Below are positions 51,679 through 60,648 of a stretch of DNA of 64,000 bases, one piece after another (the first letter of the stretch is position 1; every line of letters begins with the position of its first letter). The DNA is taken from assembly GCF_011764565.1 (NCBI RefSeq), contig NZ_AP022871.1, positions 620,001 to 684,000 of the forward strand. The letters are read 5' to 3'. This DNA is from Phytohabitans suffuscus (GTDB lineage Bacteria; Actinomycetota; Actinomycetes; Mycobacteriales; Micromonosporaceae). A program made the position numbers and the translations under genes. Under the pieces are notes generated by a model, which was not told the origin of the DNA, did no database searches, and saw only the letters and a program-made list of their open reading frames with translations.

Positions 51679-53615
51679 CCACGCTGGCCGGCGACTGGCC
51701 GGCGGAGATCTCCGCCCTGGCGCACGCGGTGCGCCCGGAGTGGGCCGCGGTCGACCGCGTGTGGGCCGAGGTGACCCGCGACCACGAAGACATCCATCTG
51801 TTGCGGCAGGCCGGCAAGCAGCCGCTGTCGTTCCTGGCCGAGGCGTTCACGATCGCGTACAACCGCCGCCTGCTGGGCGAGTTCGCCACCCGGCTGATCA
51901 AGCAGAGCCTCGTCGACGAAGGCGACCTGGAGCAGTTCGACAAGGCGCTGCAGCAGTTGCTGGGCCAGTCGCCGTTCGTGTTCCAGGTCTTCCAGAACTC
52001 CGCCTTCGCCCCGGTCAACGCGCTGCGGGCCTTCCAGGGCGCGCTGCACGCCTGCGACCTCGTGTGCCGCATCGACATCGACAAGCGGCAGGTCGGCACC
52101 GGGGTGCTGATCCGCCCCAACCTGGTGGCCACCGCCGCCCACGTCGTGCTGGAGCTGCTGGCCCGCACCCCCGACCGGGCGCTCGCCCGCAGGGTGGACG
52201 GCTCGCTGCTGGCCGCGCCCGACACCCTCAAGCGGCTGACGCTCACGTTCAACGACTTCGACCGCGTGGTCCTGGCGCCCGCGAGCCCGCCGGCCGGCGC
52301 GGCGGTGGCGTTGCACCCCGACTGGCTCGCCTGGGGCAGCCCGCCGACCCCGATCGAGCAGACGGCGCTCTCCGAGGTCCGTGACGTCGACGGCATCGCC
52401 GAGCCGGACGGGCCGTGGGACCTGGCCATCATCCGGCTCGCCGAGGGCCGCGACCTGATACCGCCCCGCTTCCTCGGCCGCCCGCCCAGAGCCGCCTTCC
52501 AGATCCACGTCCTGCACCATCCGCACGGCGTGCAGGAGTTCGGCGAGCCGCTGCTCTGGTCGATCGGCCAGCTCGACGAGCAGTTGGGCGAGCCGCCGAT
52601 GCGATACCTGCACGACGCCAACACGTTCGGCGGGTCGTCGGGGGCGCCGGTCTTCGACAGCGCGTGGCGGCTCGTCGCGCTGCACCAGGGCGGCTGCCGC
52701 AGCCTGCAGGACACGGCCGGTGCGGCCGCGCTGGAGCCCACCGCCCGCAACCGGGCCGTGCCGGTACGGTCCTGGTGCGACAACATCGACGGCATCGTGC
52801 CGGGCGAAGACACGCCGTACGTCCGGGAGCTCCGCGACGACCCGGCCGGCCCGCCGCACCCGTACCCCGTCATCGGCCGCCGCGAGACCCAGCAGCGCCT
52901 GTGGCGCGGCATCCGACCCGGCGCGCCCGCCGCCGACCGGCTGCTCATCGTGCGGGGCGCGCCCGGCACCGGGCGGCGCTTCACCAAGCGGCTCGTACGG
53001 GCCATGGTCGAGGCGCACGGCGGCGTGGTCGCGGCGCTCGACCTGGCCAACGCGGCCGGCGACGACGCCGCCCGGTTCGCCCAGCGGATCGCCGGCGTGC
53101 TGTCGGCGGCGCCGCCCCAGCCGCCGCACGGGGAGGCGCTGACCACGGCGCCGCGCCAGGTCCGCCAGCGGGTCGCGCCGGCGATCTACGGCACCTGGGA
53201 GGAGCTGGCCGCGCACCGTCCGGTGTGGCTGGTCCTGGAAGCCCTCGACCGGGTGCCGCCGGCCCTCGCCGACATCGTCGCCGGCCTGCTGCGGCGGCTG
53301 CCCGAGTACCCCCTGCTGCGCCTCGTGCTGGTCGGATGGGTCGACCCGCCGCCCCCGGGCTTCGAGCCGTCCGTCGAGGAGCTGGCCCCGCCCACGGCCG
53401 CCGACGTCGCCTATCGCCTCACCCCGCCCGGCACCGACCCGGCCGGCGACCTCGTCCACGCCGTGGCGACGCTGGTGGCGCTCCAGCCCGACACCGGGTA
53501 CCCGCGGCCCACCGCGTCCTGGCCATGCTCACCCCGCGGTCGCCGCCGGTGTCGCCGCGGGAGGCCCGTCGTGACCGGCGCGGTCCCCACGGTCGCCGCG
53601 GGAGGCCCGTCGTGA
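51675..53615 (+). CDS. Trypsin-like protease fused to degenerate P-loop domain
   Basis: About 646 residues. Residues 1-125 are a helical domain of the kind seen in effector-associated regions (FLAEAFTIAYNRRLLGEFATR, DEGDLEQFDKALQQLLG; first shortened). The trypsin fold follows: H156 in ATAAHVV, D249 in PWDLAII, S322 in GGSSGAPV. From about 398 there is an NTPase-like half: VIGRRETQQRLWR, loop RGAPGTGRRFTKR where the Walker lysine is Arg, and a Walker-B-like VWLVLEALD. ATP hydrolysis is doubtful; it may pair with the STAND protein next door. Near CCC 53501-53503 one missing base may hide the true C-terminus (AHRVLAMLTPRSPP). Confidence 0.82.
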   Translation: MTTLAGDWPAEISALAHAVRPEWAAVDRVWAEVTRDHEDIHLLRQAGKQPLSFLAEAFTIAYNRRLLGEFATRLIKQSLVDEGDLEQFDKALQQLLGQSPFVFQVFQNSAFAPVNALRAFQGALHACDLVCRIDIDKRQVGTGVLIRPNLVATAAHVVLELLARTPDRALARRVDGSLLAAPDTLKRLTLTFNDFDRVVLAPASPPAGAAVALHPDWLAWGSPPTPIEQTALSEVRDVDGIAEPDGPWDLAIIRLAEGRDLIPPRFLGRPPRAAFQIHVLHHPHGVQEFGEPLLWSIGQLDEQLGEPPMRYLHDANTFGGSSGAPVFDSAWRLVALHQGGCRSLQDTAGAAALEPTARNRAVPVRSWCDNIDGIVPGEDTPYVRELRDDPAGPPHPYPVIGRRETQQRLWRGIRPGAPAADRLLIVRGAPGTGRRFTKRLVRAMVEAHGGVVAALDLANAAGDDAARFAQRIAGVLSAAPPQPPHGEALTTAPRQVRQRVAPAIYGTWEELAAHRPVWLVLEALDRVPPALADIVAGLLRRLPEYPLLRLVLVGWVDPPPPGFEPSVEELAPPTAADVAYRLTPPGTDPAGDLVHAVATLVALQPDTGYPRPTASWPCSPRGRRRCRRGRPVVTGAVPTVAAGGPS

Positions 53616-53651
53616 GCGGCACGCCCCTTGCGGGAGGCCCGTCGTGAGCGG
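53557..53651 (+). repeat. Triplicated ribosome-site/start unit
   Basis: GCGGGAGGCCCGTCGTGA occurs three times (from 53557, 53598 and 53630), each followed by a C-rich GGC stretch. Each unit has GGGAGG and a GTG start whose TGA overlaps the stop of the frame before: GTG 53571 opens a 14-codon frame, GTG 53612 an 11-codon frame, and GTG 53644 the STAND gene. The two short frames end at TGA 53613 and 53645. Confidence 0.8.
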
Positions 53652-56600
53652 CGCGTCGGACGCCGTGGCCGCGGCCGTCGCGGCGGTCACCCAGGCGTGG
53701 GCGGGACGCTCCGCGGCGGAGCGCGACGCGTTCGCGCGCAGCCTCACCGAGGCCGGGCGCACCGCCCCGAACCCCCGGCGCCCGCCGCCGGGACCGTCCG
53801 CGCGCGGGCCGCGCTCTCCGGGCCGGTCGATCCCGCGGACCTGGTACACGGCATCGACGACGGGGAGGCGGCCCGGCTGCTGGACCGGCTCGCGCCGCAG
53901 TTCGACAAGGTGTACCTCGACGAGCGCTGGTCGTGGACGCTGCGCAGCGAGCCACGCCGCGAGGTGCTGAGCGGGCTGGCCGCCACCGGCCGGCTGGGCG
54001 CGGCCCTCGCCGACGCCGGCGCCGTCCCCACCGACGAGCCCGGCCGCCTCCTGCGCCGGATCGCGGCCGGGACCCCGGTACCGCCCGACACTCCGGCCGT
54101 CACCGCCGTACAGGCGCTGGCCTGGGCGGCACCGCTCGGCGGCCGGTCCGGCGACCTCGCCGAGGCCCGGCGCAGGGCCTCGGTGCAGCAGATCGCCGAC
54201 GGCTACAGCGGCCTGCTGCGCCACGGCTTCTTCGGCCGCGACGGCGTCCTGGCCCGGCTGGGCGCCTTCGCCGGGGCGCCCGTCGACCCGTCCCAACCCG
54301 TGCCGGTGCTCGTGGTCACCGGCATCGGCGGCACCGGCAAGTCCACGACGCTCGCCGCGTTCCTGCGCCCGTACCTGGCCCGGCAGGCCGACGCCGACCC
54401 GACCGCGCCGGCGATCGTCGTGATCGACTTCGACCGCCAGCGCTTCCGGGTCGACGCCGAGCTCGAACTCTCCTTCGAGGTGACCCGCCAGCTCGGCACC
54501 GCCCATCCGGTCGCCGGCGCCGACTTCGCCGCGCTGCGCTACCAGGCCCGCCAGGAACGCCACGACACCGGCTTCGAGGTGTGGGGCCCCGTGGTCACGT
54601 CGGAGTCGAGCGGCCGCGACGCCGCCAGCTTCGAAGACGACGCCCGGCTGCTGGTCGACATGCACGGCCTGGGCACCCGGCCGGTCCTGCTGGTGCTCGA
54701 CACGTTCGAGGAGTGGCAACGGGACCGCCCGTACCCCCGTATCCCACGCGCCCAGCCCTGGAACGACCCGGAGTCGCGGGTCCTGGCCTGGATCGCGAGG
54801 CTGCGCCACCTGCTGGGGCTCGGCGGGCTCCGCGTGGTGGTGTCCGGCCGCGCCGAGCTGTCCGCCCGCGAGCGGATCGAGGTACGCGCCGTCGAGCACC
54901 TGGGCGACCTCGCGCCCCCGACGCGCAGGCCCTGCTCCGGGCGCACGGCCTCGCCCCGGCGCACGCCCGCACGCTCGCCCGGATGGTCGGCGGCAACCCG
55001 CTGACCCTGCGCGTGGCCGCGCGCTACGCCGGCCACCTCGACCCCGCCGAACGCGACGCGTTCCTGGCCGCCGGGCCGGAGGCCACCCGCGCCCTCGACG
55101 ACGAGCTGCGCCGCGCGGTGCTCTACGACCGCTTCCTCGCCCACATCGAAGACGACCGGGTACGGGCCCTGGCCCACCCGGGGCTCGTGCTGCGCCGGGT
55201 CACGCCCGCGCTGATCCGGCACGTGCTGGCGCCGCTGTGCGGGCTCGACGAGATCGACGACGAGACCGCCGGCGAGCTGTTCGAGCTGCTGGCCGACGAG
55301 GTCTGGCTCGTCACCCGGGACGGCGAGAGCCTGCACCACCGCAGCGACGTGCGCCGCGCGATGCTGCGCATGATGCTCGACGACCCGAGCCAGGCCGGCA
55401 CCGCGCGGGCCATCCACGAGGCGGCCGTCGCCTGGTACGGGAACCGCGCCGACCTGCCACCGGAGGCGGCCCGGGTCGAGGCGCTGTACCACCGTCTGAT
55501 GACGCTGCCGCCGGAGGCCGAGATCCCACCCGCCGACGCGCCACCGGCGATGGGGCTCGGCGACTCCATCGGCGACCTGCCCAGGCCGCTCGCCGCCCAG
55601 GTGCGCGCGCTGTGGGGAGACGACCTGCCGGACGAGGACGCCGCCCTGCTGCCCGACCGGACCTGGCGGGCCTGGGTCAGCGAGCGGGGGCAGGCGCTGG
55701 TCGACGGCGAGCAGGCCGCGCTCGCCATCGCGATGATCGCCCGCCGGCCCGAGCAGGCGGCCCGCGACGAGCCGGACTGGCTGGCACAGGCCTACTGCGA
55801 CACCGCCCGCTGGCCCGACTACTGGTCCGGATTCGGGCGGTTGCCGCGCGGCTCGCGGTCGCAGATCAGCTACGCCGTCGTCGACGCCGTGTGCTCCGGC
55901 CGTCCCGAGCAGCTCGACGAGGTCGCGTTCGACCTGGAGGTGCATCGCGGGCGCCCCAGCCGGCACCGGTGGTACTTCACGCTGCTCGTCCGCGTGGCCC
56001 GTGACGGTCCGTCCGGCCTCGCCACCTGGCGCCGGGAAGACCTGCCGGGCGCACGCTCCAAGGGGTCGTCGAGATTCGCCTTCCCGGTCGACCAGCTCCG
56101 GGAGGCCGTCGCCTGGGTGGCCGCCGGCTTCGACGGCCCGTGGTGCGAGATCGTCGACATCACCGGCCTCGCCCGCCCCGAGCGTCGCTGGATCGAAGAC
56201 TTCGGCCGGCTGATCGACCAGCCGTGGCGGGACGTGCTGCCCACCGGTGGCCGGGCCAACGAGATACTGGGCCGCTGGTCGGCGCAGTTCGCCCGGGTCC
56301 ACAAGGGACCGATCGGCATCGAGCCCGACATCCTGCTGCGCGAGCCCGACCTGTTGTGGCTGCTGCGGGGCGACAACCCGGAGCTGCGGCGGGGCATCCG
56401 CCACTGCCTGGGCGACGTGCTGCGCGGCGACGGGCTGCGCCGGCTCGGCGCGATCGCCACCGACCTGCTGCCGGTGCCCGCCAGCGACCTGCGCCCCGAG
56501 GAGCTGCCGCCGGACGAGTACGCCCACCGCGACCTGACGACCCTCGTGGAGTACGTCGACCGGTCCGGCGTCCTGGGGCCCTTTCTCGGCGCGGCGGCCG

Positions 56601-56716
56601 GGGCGTGGCCGGACTCGGAGCCGGTCCGGCGGGCCCGCGACGCGTTCGCGGCCTGGGACCGGGCCAACGACGACCTGCTCGGCGCGCTCGGCGACCACCT
56701 CCGTTCCGATCGCTGA
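53644..56716 (+). pseudogene. STAND-type NTPase, two one-base frameshifts
   Basis: From GTG 53644 behind GGGAGG. A short N-terminal helical region is followed by GFFGRDGVLARLGAF, Walker A TGIGGTGKSTT (near residue 226), Walker B VLLVLDTFEEW (near 350), VVVSGRAEL (sensor) and GGNPLTLRVAARY (the GxP motif of STAND proteins), then a winged-helix region (LVLRRVTPALIRHVLAPL) and about 450 residues of unassigned helical repeat that probably sense the trigger. Frame slips at CCCC 53765-53768 and CCCCC 54915-54919 are each repaired by one C, giving 1024 continuous residues. It is the likely switch for the two proteases. Probably intact in vivo. Confidence 0.8.
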
Positions 56717-56737
56717 GCCGGACCGCCGGCGGCCGGC

Positions 56738-56761
56738 CCGGACCGCGCGTACGCGGTCCGG
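56738..56761. terminator. Hairpin between convergent genes
   Basis: CCGGACCGCG (56738-56747) pairs perfectly with CGCGGTCCGG (56752-56761), loop CGTA. It lies 22 bases after the STAND stop and 22 bases from the end of the opposing gene, serving both. Confidence 0.75.
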
Positions 56762-56782
56762 ACCGGCCCTGGTCGCGGGAGG

Positions 56783-57442
56783 TCAGCCCCGTGCCTTCGA
56801 CACCGCCAGCTCGGCCGCGGCGTTCTCGAACTCGACCATCGCCGCCTTGACCCAGGGCAGCGGCGCCGGCTCGGCCAGCGCCCGCTGCATCAGCCCGAGC
56901 CCGTCGGCGATGTCCACACCCGCCGCCTGCAGCCACGGGAGCGGCATGGGCTCCAGCCGGTTGTTCTTGACGTCGGCGACGCCGACCTGGCGCAGTGCCA
57001 CCCGCGAGCCGCCGAGCTGGCGGGCCGCCGCCAGGAACGACTCCTGCGCCCGGGCCCGCAGCGCCGCCGCGGTGCGGGGATCGGCCCCGGCCGCCTGGAC
57101 CAGCAGGCTGATCCCGGCGCTCACCTGCTCCAGGTAGCCACGCTGGATCTGCTCCGGCAGCACCGGGTTGACGCCGAAGTCGATCGCGTAGTCGTAGATG
57201 CAGCAGGGGTTCGGGTCGTACTCGACGGGGATGTCGATGCAGTGCCACTCGACGATGACCCAGACGCCCAGGATCTGCTTGTAGATCGGGAAGCAGTACG
57301 TCAGGTGCAGGCTGCTGGCCTGCGCCGGGCTCGGCGTCGCGACGGTGACCGAGCCCAGGCAGGCCAGGAGGGCAACCAGCAGCAGCGCCATCCGGCGGGT
57401 CCAGCTGAGCCGTCGTGGCGTGGTGGCCGTGGTCGATTCCAT
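56783..57442 (-). CDS. Secreted hypothetical protein with cysteine cluster
   Basis: A 219-residue protein with a signal peptide (MALLLVALLACLGSVTVA, cleavage after AQA). The mature N-terminus has four cysteines (YCFP, WHCIDIP, NPCCIYD), probably two disulphides. The rest is helical (YLEQVSAGISLLVQAAGA, LRARAQESFLAAARQLGGSR). No family recognised. It is divergent from the BTAD regulator across 146 bp, which may control it. Confidence 0.6.
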   Translation of the reverse strand: MESTTATTPRRLSWTRRMALLLVALLACLGSVTVATPSPAQASSLHLTYCFPIYKQILGVWVIVEWHCIDIPVEYDPNPCCIYDYAIDFGVNPVLPEQIQRGYLEQVSAGISLLVQAAGADPRTAAALRARAQESFLAAARQLGGSRVALRQVGVADVKNNRLEPMPLPWLQAAGVDIADGLGLMQRALAEPAPLPWVKAAMVEFENAAAELAVSKARG

Positions 57443-57588
57443 TGATGTCCCTTCCGAAGTGGAGGCGGCCGGACGGCCGGGTGCACCCAGGCTCCGGATC
57501 GGCGTCCGGCTGGCGTCAAACCCGGATCAAAATCGAACTGTCACGATGTCGACCGTCCGGTTCCCGAGCGCCCACACTCTGCCTGAAT

Positions 57589-60500
57589 ATGCGCATGGCT
57601 CTAGCGACCCTTCCGGCGCTGCGCGACCGGCGCCGCCTGTTCGTGGCCGCCGCACCGGGCTTCGGAAAGTCCTGGCTGGTCCGCTCCTGGCTGGCCGGCA
57701 AGCGGGTGACCTGGGCGGGCGCCGACCTCGACCCCGGAGGCAACCTCGACCCCGGAGCCGACTTCCACCCCGCAGCCGGCCTCGACCCCGGATCGGTCGA
57801 ACACTGGCTCGTCGTCGACGACCTGCCGGCCCTGGACACGGCGGCCGCCCGGACCCTCGCCGGCCGGCTCGACCGCCTCCACCCCGACGTCCGGGTGATC
57901 CTGGTTTCCCGGGCACCCTGGCCGGGGCGGCTGCCGGACGGCAGCGCGGCCCTCGACGCGCACGACCTGGCGCTGCCCGAGCCCGAGGTGGGCCGGATCC
58001 TGGCCGCCGGGTACGGCGTGGACGGCCCCGACCTGGCCGCCGCCGTGCACCGGCTCACCGCCGGGTGGCCGTCGCTGGTCCACCTCGCCGGGCGGCACCT
58101 GCGCACCGGCGACCTGGCCAGCCTCTGCGCCCCCGGCACCGCGCTGGACGCGTTCGTCGCCGAGCGGGTGCTCGATCCCCTGCCCGTGGCGTCGCGGCGG
58201 CTGCTGCGCCGGCTCGCCGAGGTGGGGACGGCCTGCGAGGAGCTGGTCGGCCGGCGCGACCACCGGACCCTGCGGCTGCTGTCACACACCGGACTCGTGG
58301 TGCCGGCCGAGGCCCCGCCGGGCTCGTACGGCCTGGCGCCGATGCCGCACTGGCTGCGTCCCGTGCCGGCGCTCGCCGCGGTGGCCGCGCGCCGCGAGCC
58401 GCTGCCCGAGCCGGCCCGCCGGCGGCTGCACGCCGGCGCCGCCACCTGGTACGCCGAGCGGCGGGTCTGGGCCCAGGCGGCGCGGTCGCGGTCGCTGGCC
58501 GGAGACCGGGCCGGCACCCTGGCGCTCATGCGCGAACACGGCACCGCGATCGTCGCCGCCGGCGGCGCGCAGCAGGTCATCGAGGCGTGCGCCGGCGCGG
58601 GCGGCGACCTCGGCCTGCTGCGCGGCGAGGCCCTCGCGGTCACCGGACGCCTCGACGAGGCGCTGGCGCAGCTGACCCCGCTCGTGGCCGGCCGGGCGGT
58701 GGTGGAGCCGGGGCTGGCCTGGCGCCTGGGCGCGGTCTACTACGCCCGCGCGGAGCACCGCGCGGCCGTCGACGCCCTGCGCCGCGGCCGGATCGAGCGT
58801 GCCGACACGACCGACGAGGCGCTGCTTCTGTCCTGGACGGCGACGGTGCACTGGAGCGTGGGAGACGACGACGCCTGCCGGGAGCACGCCCACCGCGCCC
58901 TGCACGCCGCGTCCGCCGCCGGGGACGCACGCGCGCTGGCCGCCGCGCACGTCGCGCGGGCCCTGCACGCGGCACTGTCCGGCGACCGCGCCGCGAACGC
59001 CGAGCACTACACCAAGGCGCTCGCGCACGCCGAAGCCGCACGGGACGCGGTGCAGGCCACGCGGATCCGCGCCAACCTGGTGTCCCGGCTGCTGGAGGAG
59101 GCCCGCTATCCGGCGGCCCTCGCCGGGTCCGCCGAGGCGGTGACCGCGGCCGAGGCGGCCGGCCACGCCTCCGCCCTGTGCGTCGCGCTCGTCAACCGCG
59201 CCGAGGCGCTGGCCCGGCTGGGCCGGCTCGACGAGGCCGAGCGCTGCGGCGAGCGGGCGCTCGCCATCAACCAGCGCGCGGGCTCCGGCAAGGCGGCGTA
59301 CGCGCTCACCGTCCTCGGCGACGTCCGCGCCTGCCGGGGGCAGCGCAGCATGGCCCGCGCCGCCTACGAGGAGGCGGTGCGCGCCGCCGACACCGACGGG
59401 GTACGGCAGTGCTTCGTACCGGCCCTGGCCGGCCTGGCCCGGATCGTGGCCGCCGACGATCCGGCCGCCGCGCGGGTCCACGCCGAGAAGGCCGTCGCCC
59501 ACGCCAGCGGTCCGCTGGCCACCCGCGCGCTGCTCGCGGTCGGGTGGGTCGCCGTGGCCGCCGGCGACCGGCCCGCCGCCACCGCCGCGGCCGACCGCGC
59601 CGAGCAGTCCGCCCGGCGCCACCGCGACCGCGCCGGCCTGGCCGAGGCGCTGGAGCTGCGCGCGGCCGCCACCGACCGGCCGTCCGCCCAGCGGGCCGCC
59701 CTGGTCGAGGCGGCCCGCACCTGGCAGGCCACCGGCGCCCGGCTCGACGCGGACCGGGTGGCGCACCAGCTCGGGTCGCTGGCCGGCGCGAGCGCGGAGG
59801 AGCGGCTGGCCGCGCGGCTGGCCCGGGGAGCGCTGGAGGCCGCCGGCGTGGTCCTCACCGCGGTGGGCCCGGCCGCCCGGCCGCCGCACCTGGCGATCCG
59901 GGTGCTCGGGCGGTTCGAGGTGGTGGTCAACGAGGTGCCCGTGCCGGCCTCGACGTGGCGGTCACGCAAGGCGCGTGACCTGCTGCGCATCCTGGTCGCC
60001 CGGCGCGGGCGCCGGGTCGCCCGCGAGGAGCTGGCCGCCCTGCTGTGGCCCGACGACGGCGACGAGCAGCGCATCGCCCACCGGCTGTCGGTGGCGCTGT
60101 CGACCCTGCGCTCCGTGCTCGACCCGGACCGGCGGCTCCCCGCCGACCACTACGTGTGCGCCGCGCCGGCCGCGCTCGCCGCCGACCCCGCCCACATGGA
60201 CATCGACCTGGATGTCTTCCTCGGCGAGGCCGAGGTGGGGCACCGGCTGCACGAGCAGCGCCGGCCGGCCGAGGCGCGCGAGGTGCTGGCCGCGGCCGAG
60301 CGCCGCTACGCCGGCGACGTCTTCGAGGACGACCCGTACGACGACTGGGCCGTGCCGGTGCGGGAGGAGGCGCGGGCGACCTACCTGCGGGTCACCCGGC
60401 TGCTGGCCACGCTGGCCGCCGGGCGCGGCGACACCGACGAGGCGGTCGGCTACCTGCTGAAGATCCTGGCCCGCGACCCGTACGACGAGTCCTGCCACCG

Positions 60501-60615
60501 CGACGTGACCGACCTGCTGAAGCTGGCCGGCCGCCACGGGGAGGCGATGCGCGCCCGGGCCCGGTACGAGGCGGCGATGCGCGAGCTGGGCCGCTCCGCC
60601 GCGGCCGCCGGCTGA
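57589..60615 (+). CDS. Large MalT-like regulator: P-loop, TPR-like repeats, C-terminal BTAD
   Basis: About 1008 residues from ATG 57589. N-terminal P-loop FVAAAPGFGKSWLVRSWL with Walker-B-like LVVDDLPAL; between them four short LDPG-type repeats. Middle: alpha-solenoid (about 330-800) of TPR-like units (ALCVALVNRAEALARLGRLD, ERALAINQRAGSGKAAYAL). C-terminus: winged helix LAIRVLGRFEVVVNEVPVP, RKARDLLRILVARRGRRVAR, REELAALLWPDD, then a bacterial transcriptional activation domain ending in ARARYEAAMRELGR. SARP regulators normally carry the winged helix at the N-terminus; here it is C-terminal, as in MalT-like variants. It probably activates a secondary-metabolite or adaptation gene set. Confidence 0.88.
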   Translation: MRMALATLPALRDRRRLFVAAAPGFGKSWLVRSWLAGKRVTWAGADLDPGGNLDPGADFHPAAGLDPGSVEHWLVVDDLPALDTAAARTLAGRLDRLHPDVRVILVSRAPWPGRLPDGSAALDAHDLALPEPEVGRILAAGYGVDGPDLAAAVHRLTAGWPSLVHLAGRHLRTGDLASLCAPGTALDAFVAERVLDPLPVASRRLLRRLAEVGTACEELVGRRDHRTLRLLSHTGLVVPAEAPPGSYGLAPMPHWLRPVPALAAVAARREPLPEPARRRLHAGAATWYAERRVWAQAARSRSLAGDRAGTLALMREHGTAIVAAGGAQQVIEACAGAGGDLGLLRGEALAVTGRLDEALAQLTPLVAGRAVVEPGLAWRLGAVYYARAEHRAAVDALRRGRIERADTTDEALLLSWTATVHWSVGDDDACREHAHRALHAASAAGDARALAAAHVARALHAALSGDRAANAEHYTKALAHAEAARDAVQATRIRANLVSRLLEEARYPAALAGSAEAVTAAEAAGHASALCVALVNRAEALARLGRLDEAERCGERALAINQRAGSGKAAYALTVLGDVRACRGQRSMARAAYEEAVRAADTDGVRQCFVPALAGLARIVAADDPAAARVHAEKAVAHASGPLATRALLAVGWVAVAAGDRPAATAAADRAEQSARRHRDRAGLAEALELRAAATDRPSAQRAALVEAARTWQATGARLDADRVAHQLGSLAGASAEERLAARLARGALEAAGVVLTAVGPAARPPHLAIRVLGRFEVVVNEVPVPASTWRSRKARDLLRILVARRGRRVAREELAALLWPDDGDEQRIAHRLSVALSTLRSVLDPDRRLPADHYVCAAPAALAADPAHMDIDLDVFLGEAEVGHRLHEQRRPAEAREVLAAAERRYAGDVFEDDPYDDWAVPVREEARATYLRVTRLLATLAAGRGDTDEAVGYLLKILARDPYDESCHRDVTDLLKLAGRHGEAMRARARYEAAMRELGRSAAAAG

Positions 60616-60648
60616 GCCGTCATGGCGTCCGGGGTGGCGCGAAGCGGT

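Noticed and set aside
10401..54919. Programmed ribosomal frameshifting as explanation of the split genes
   Set aside because: The sites lack a common slippery heptamer and stimulatory structure, occur in unrelated gene families, and all lie in C/G runs, which fits sequencing error better.
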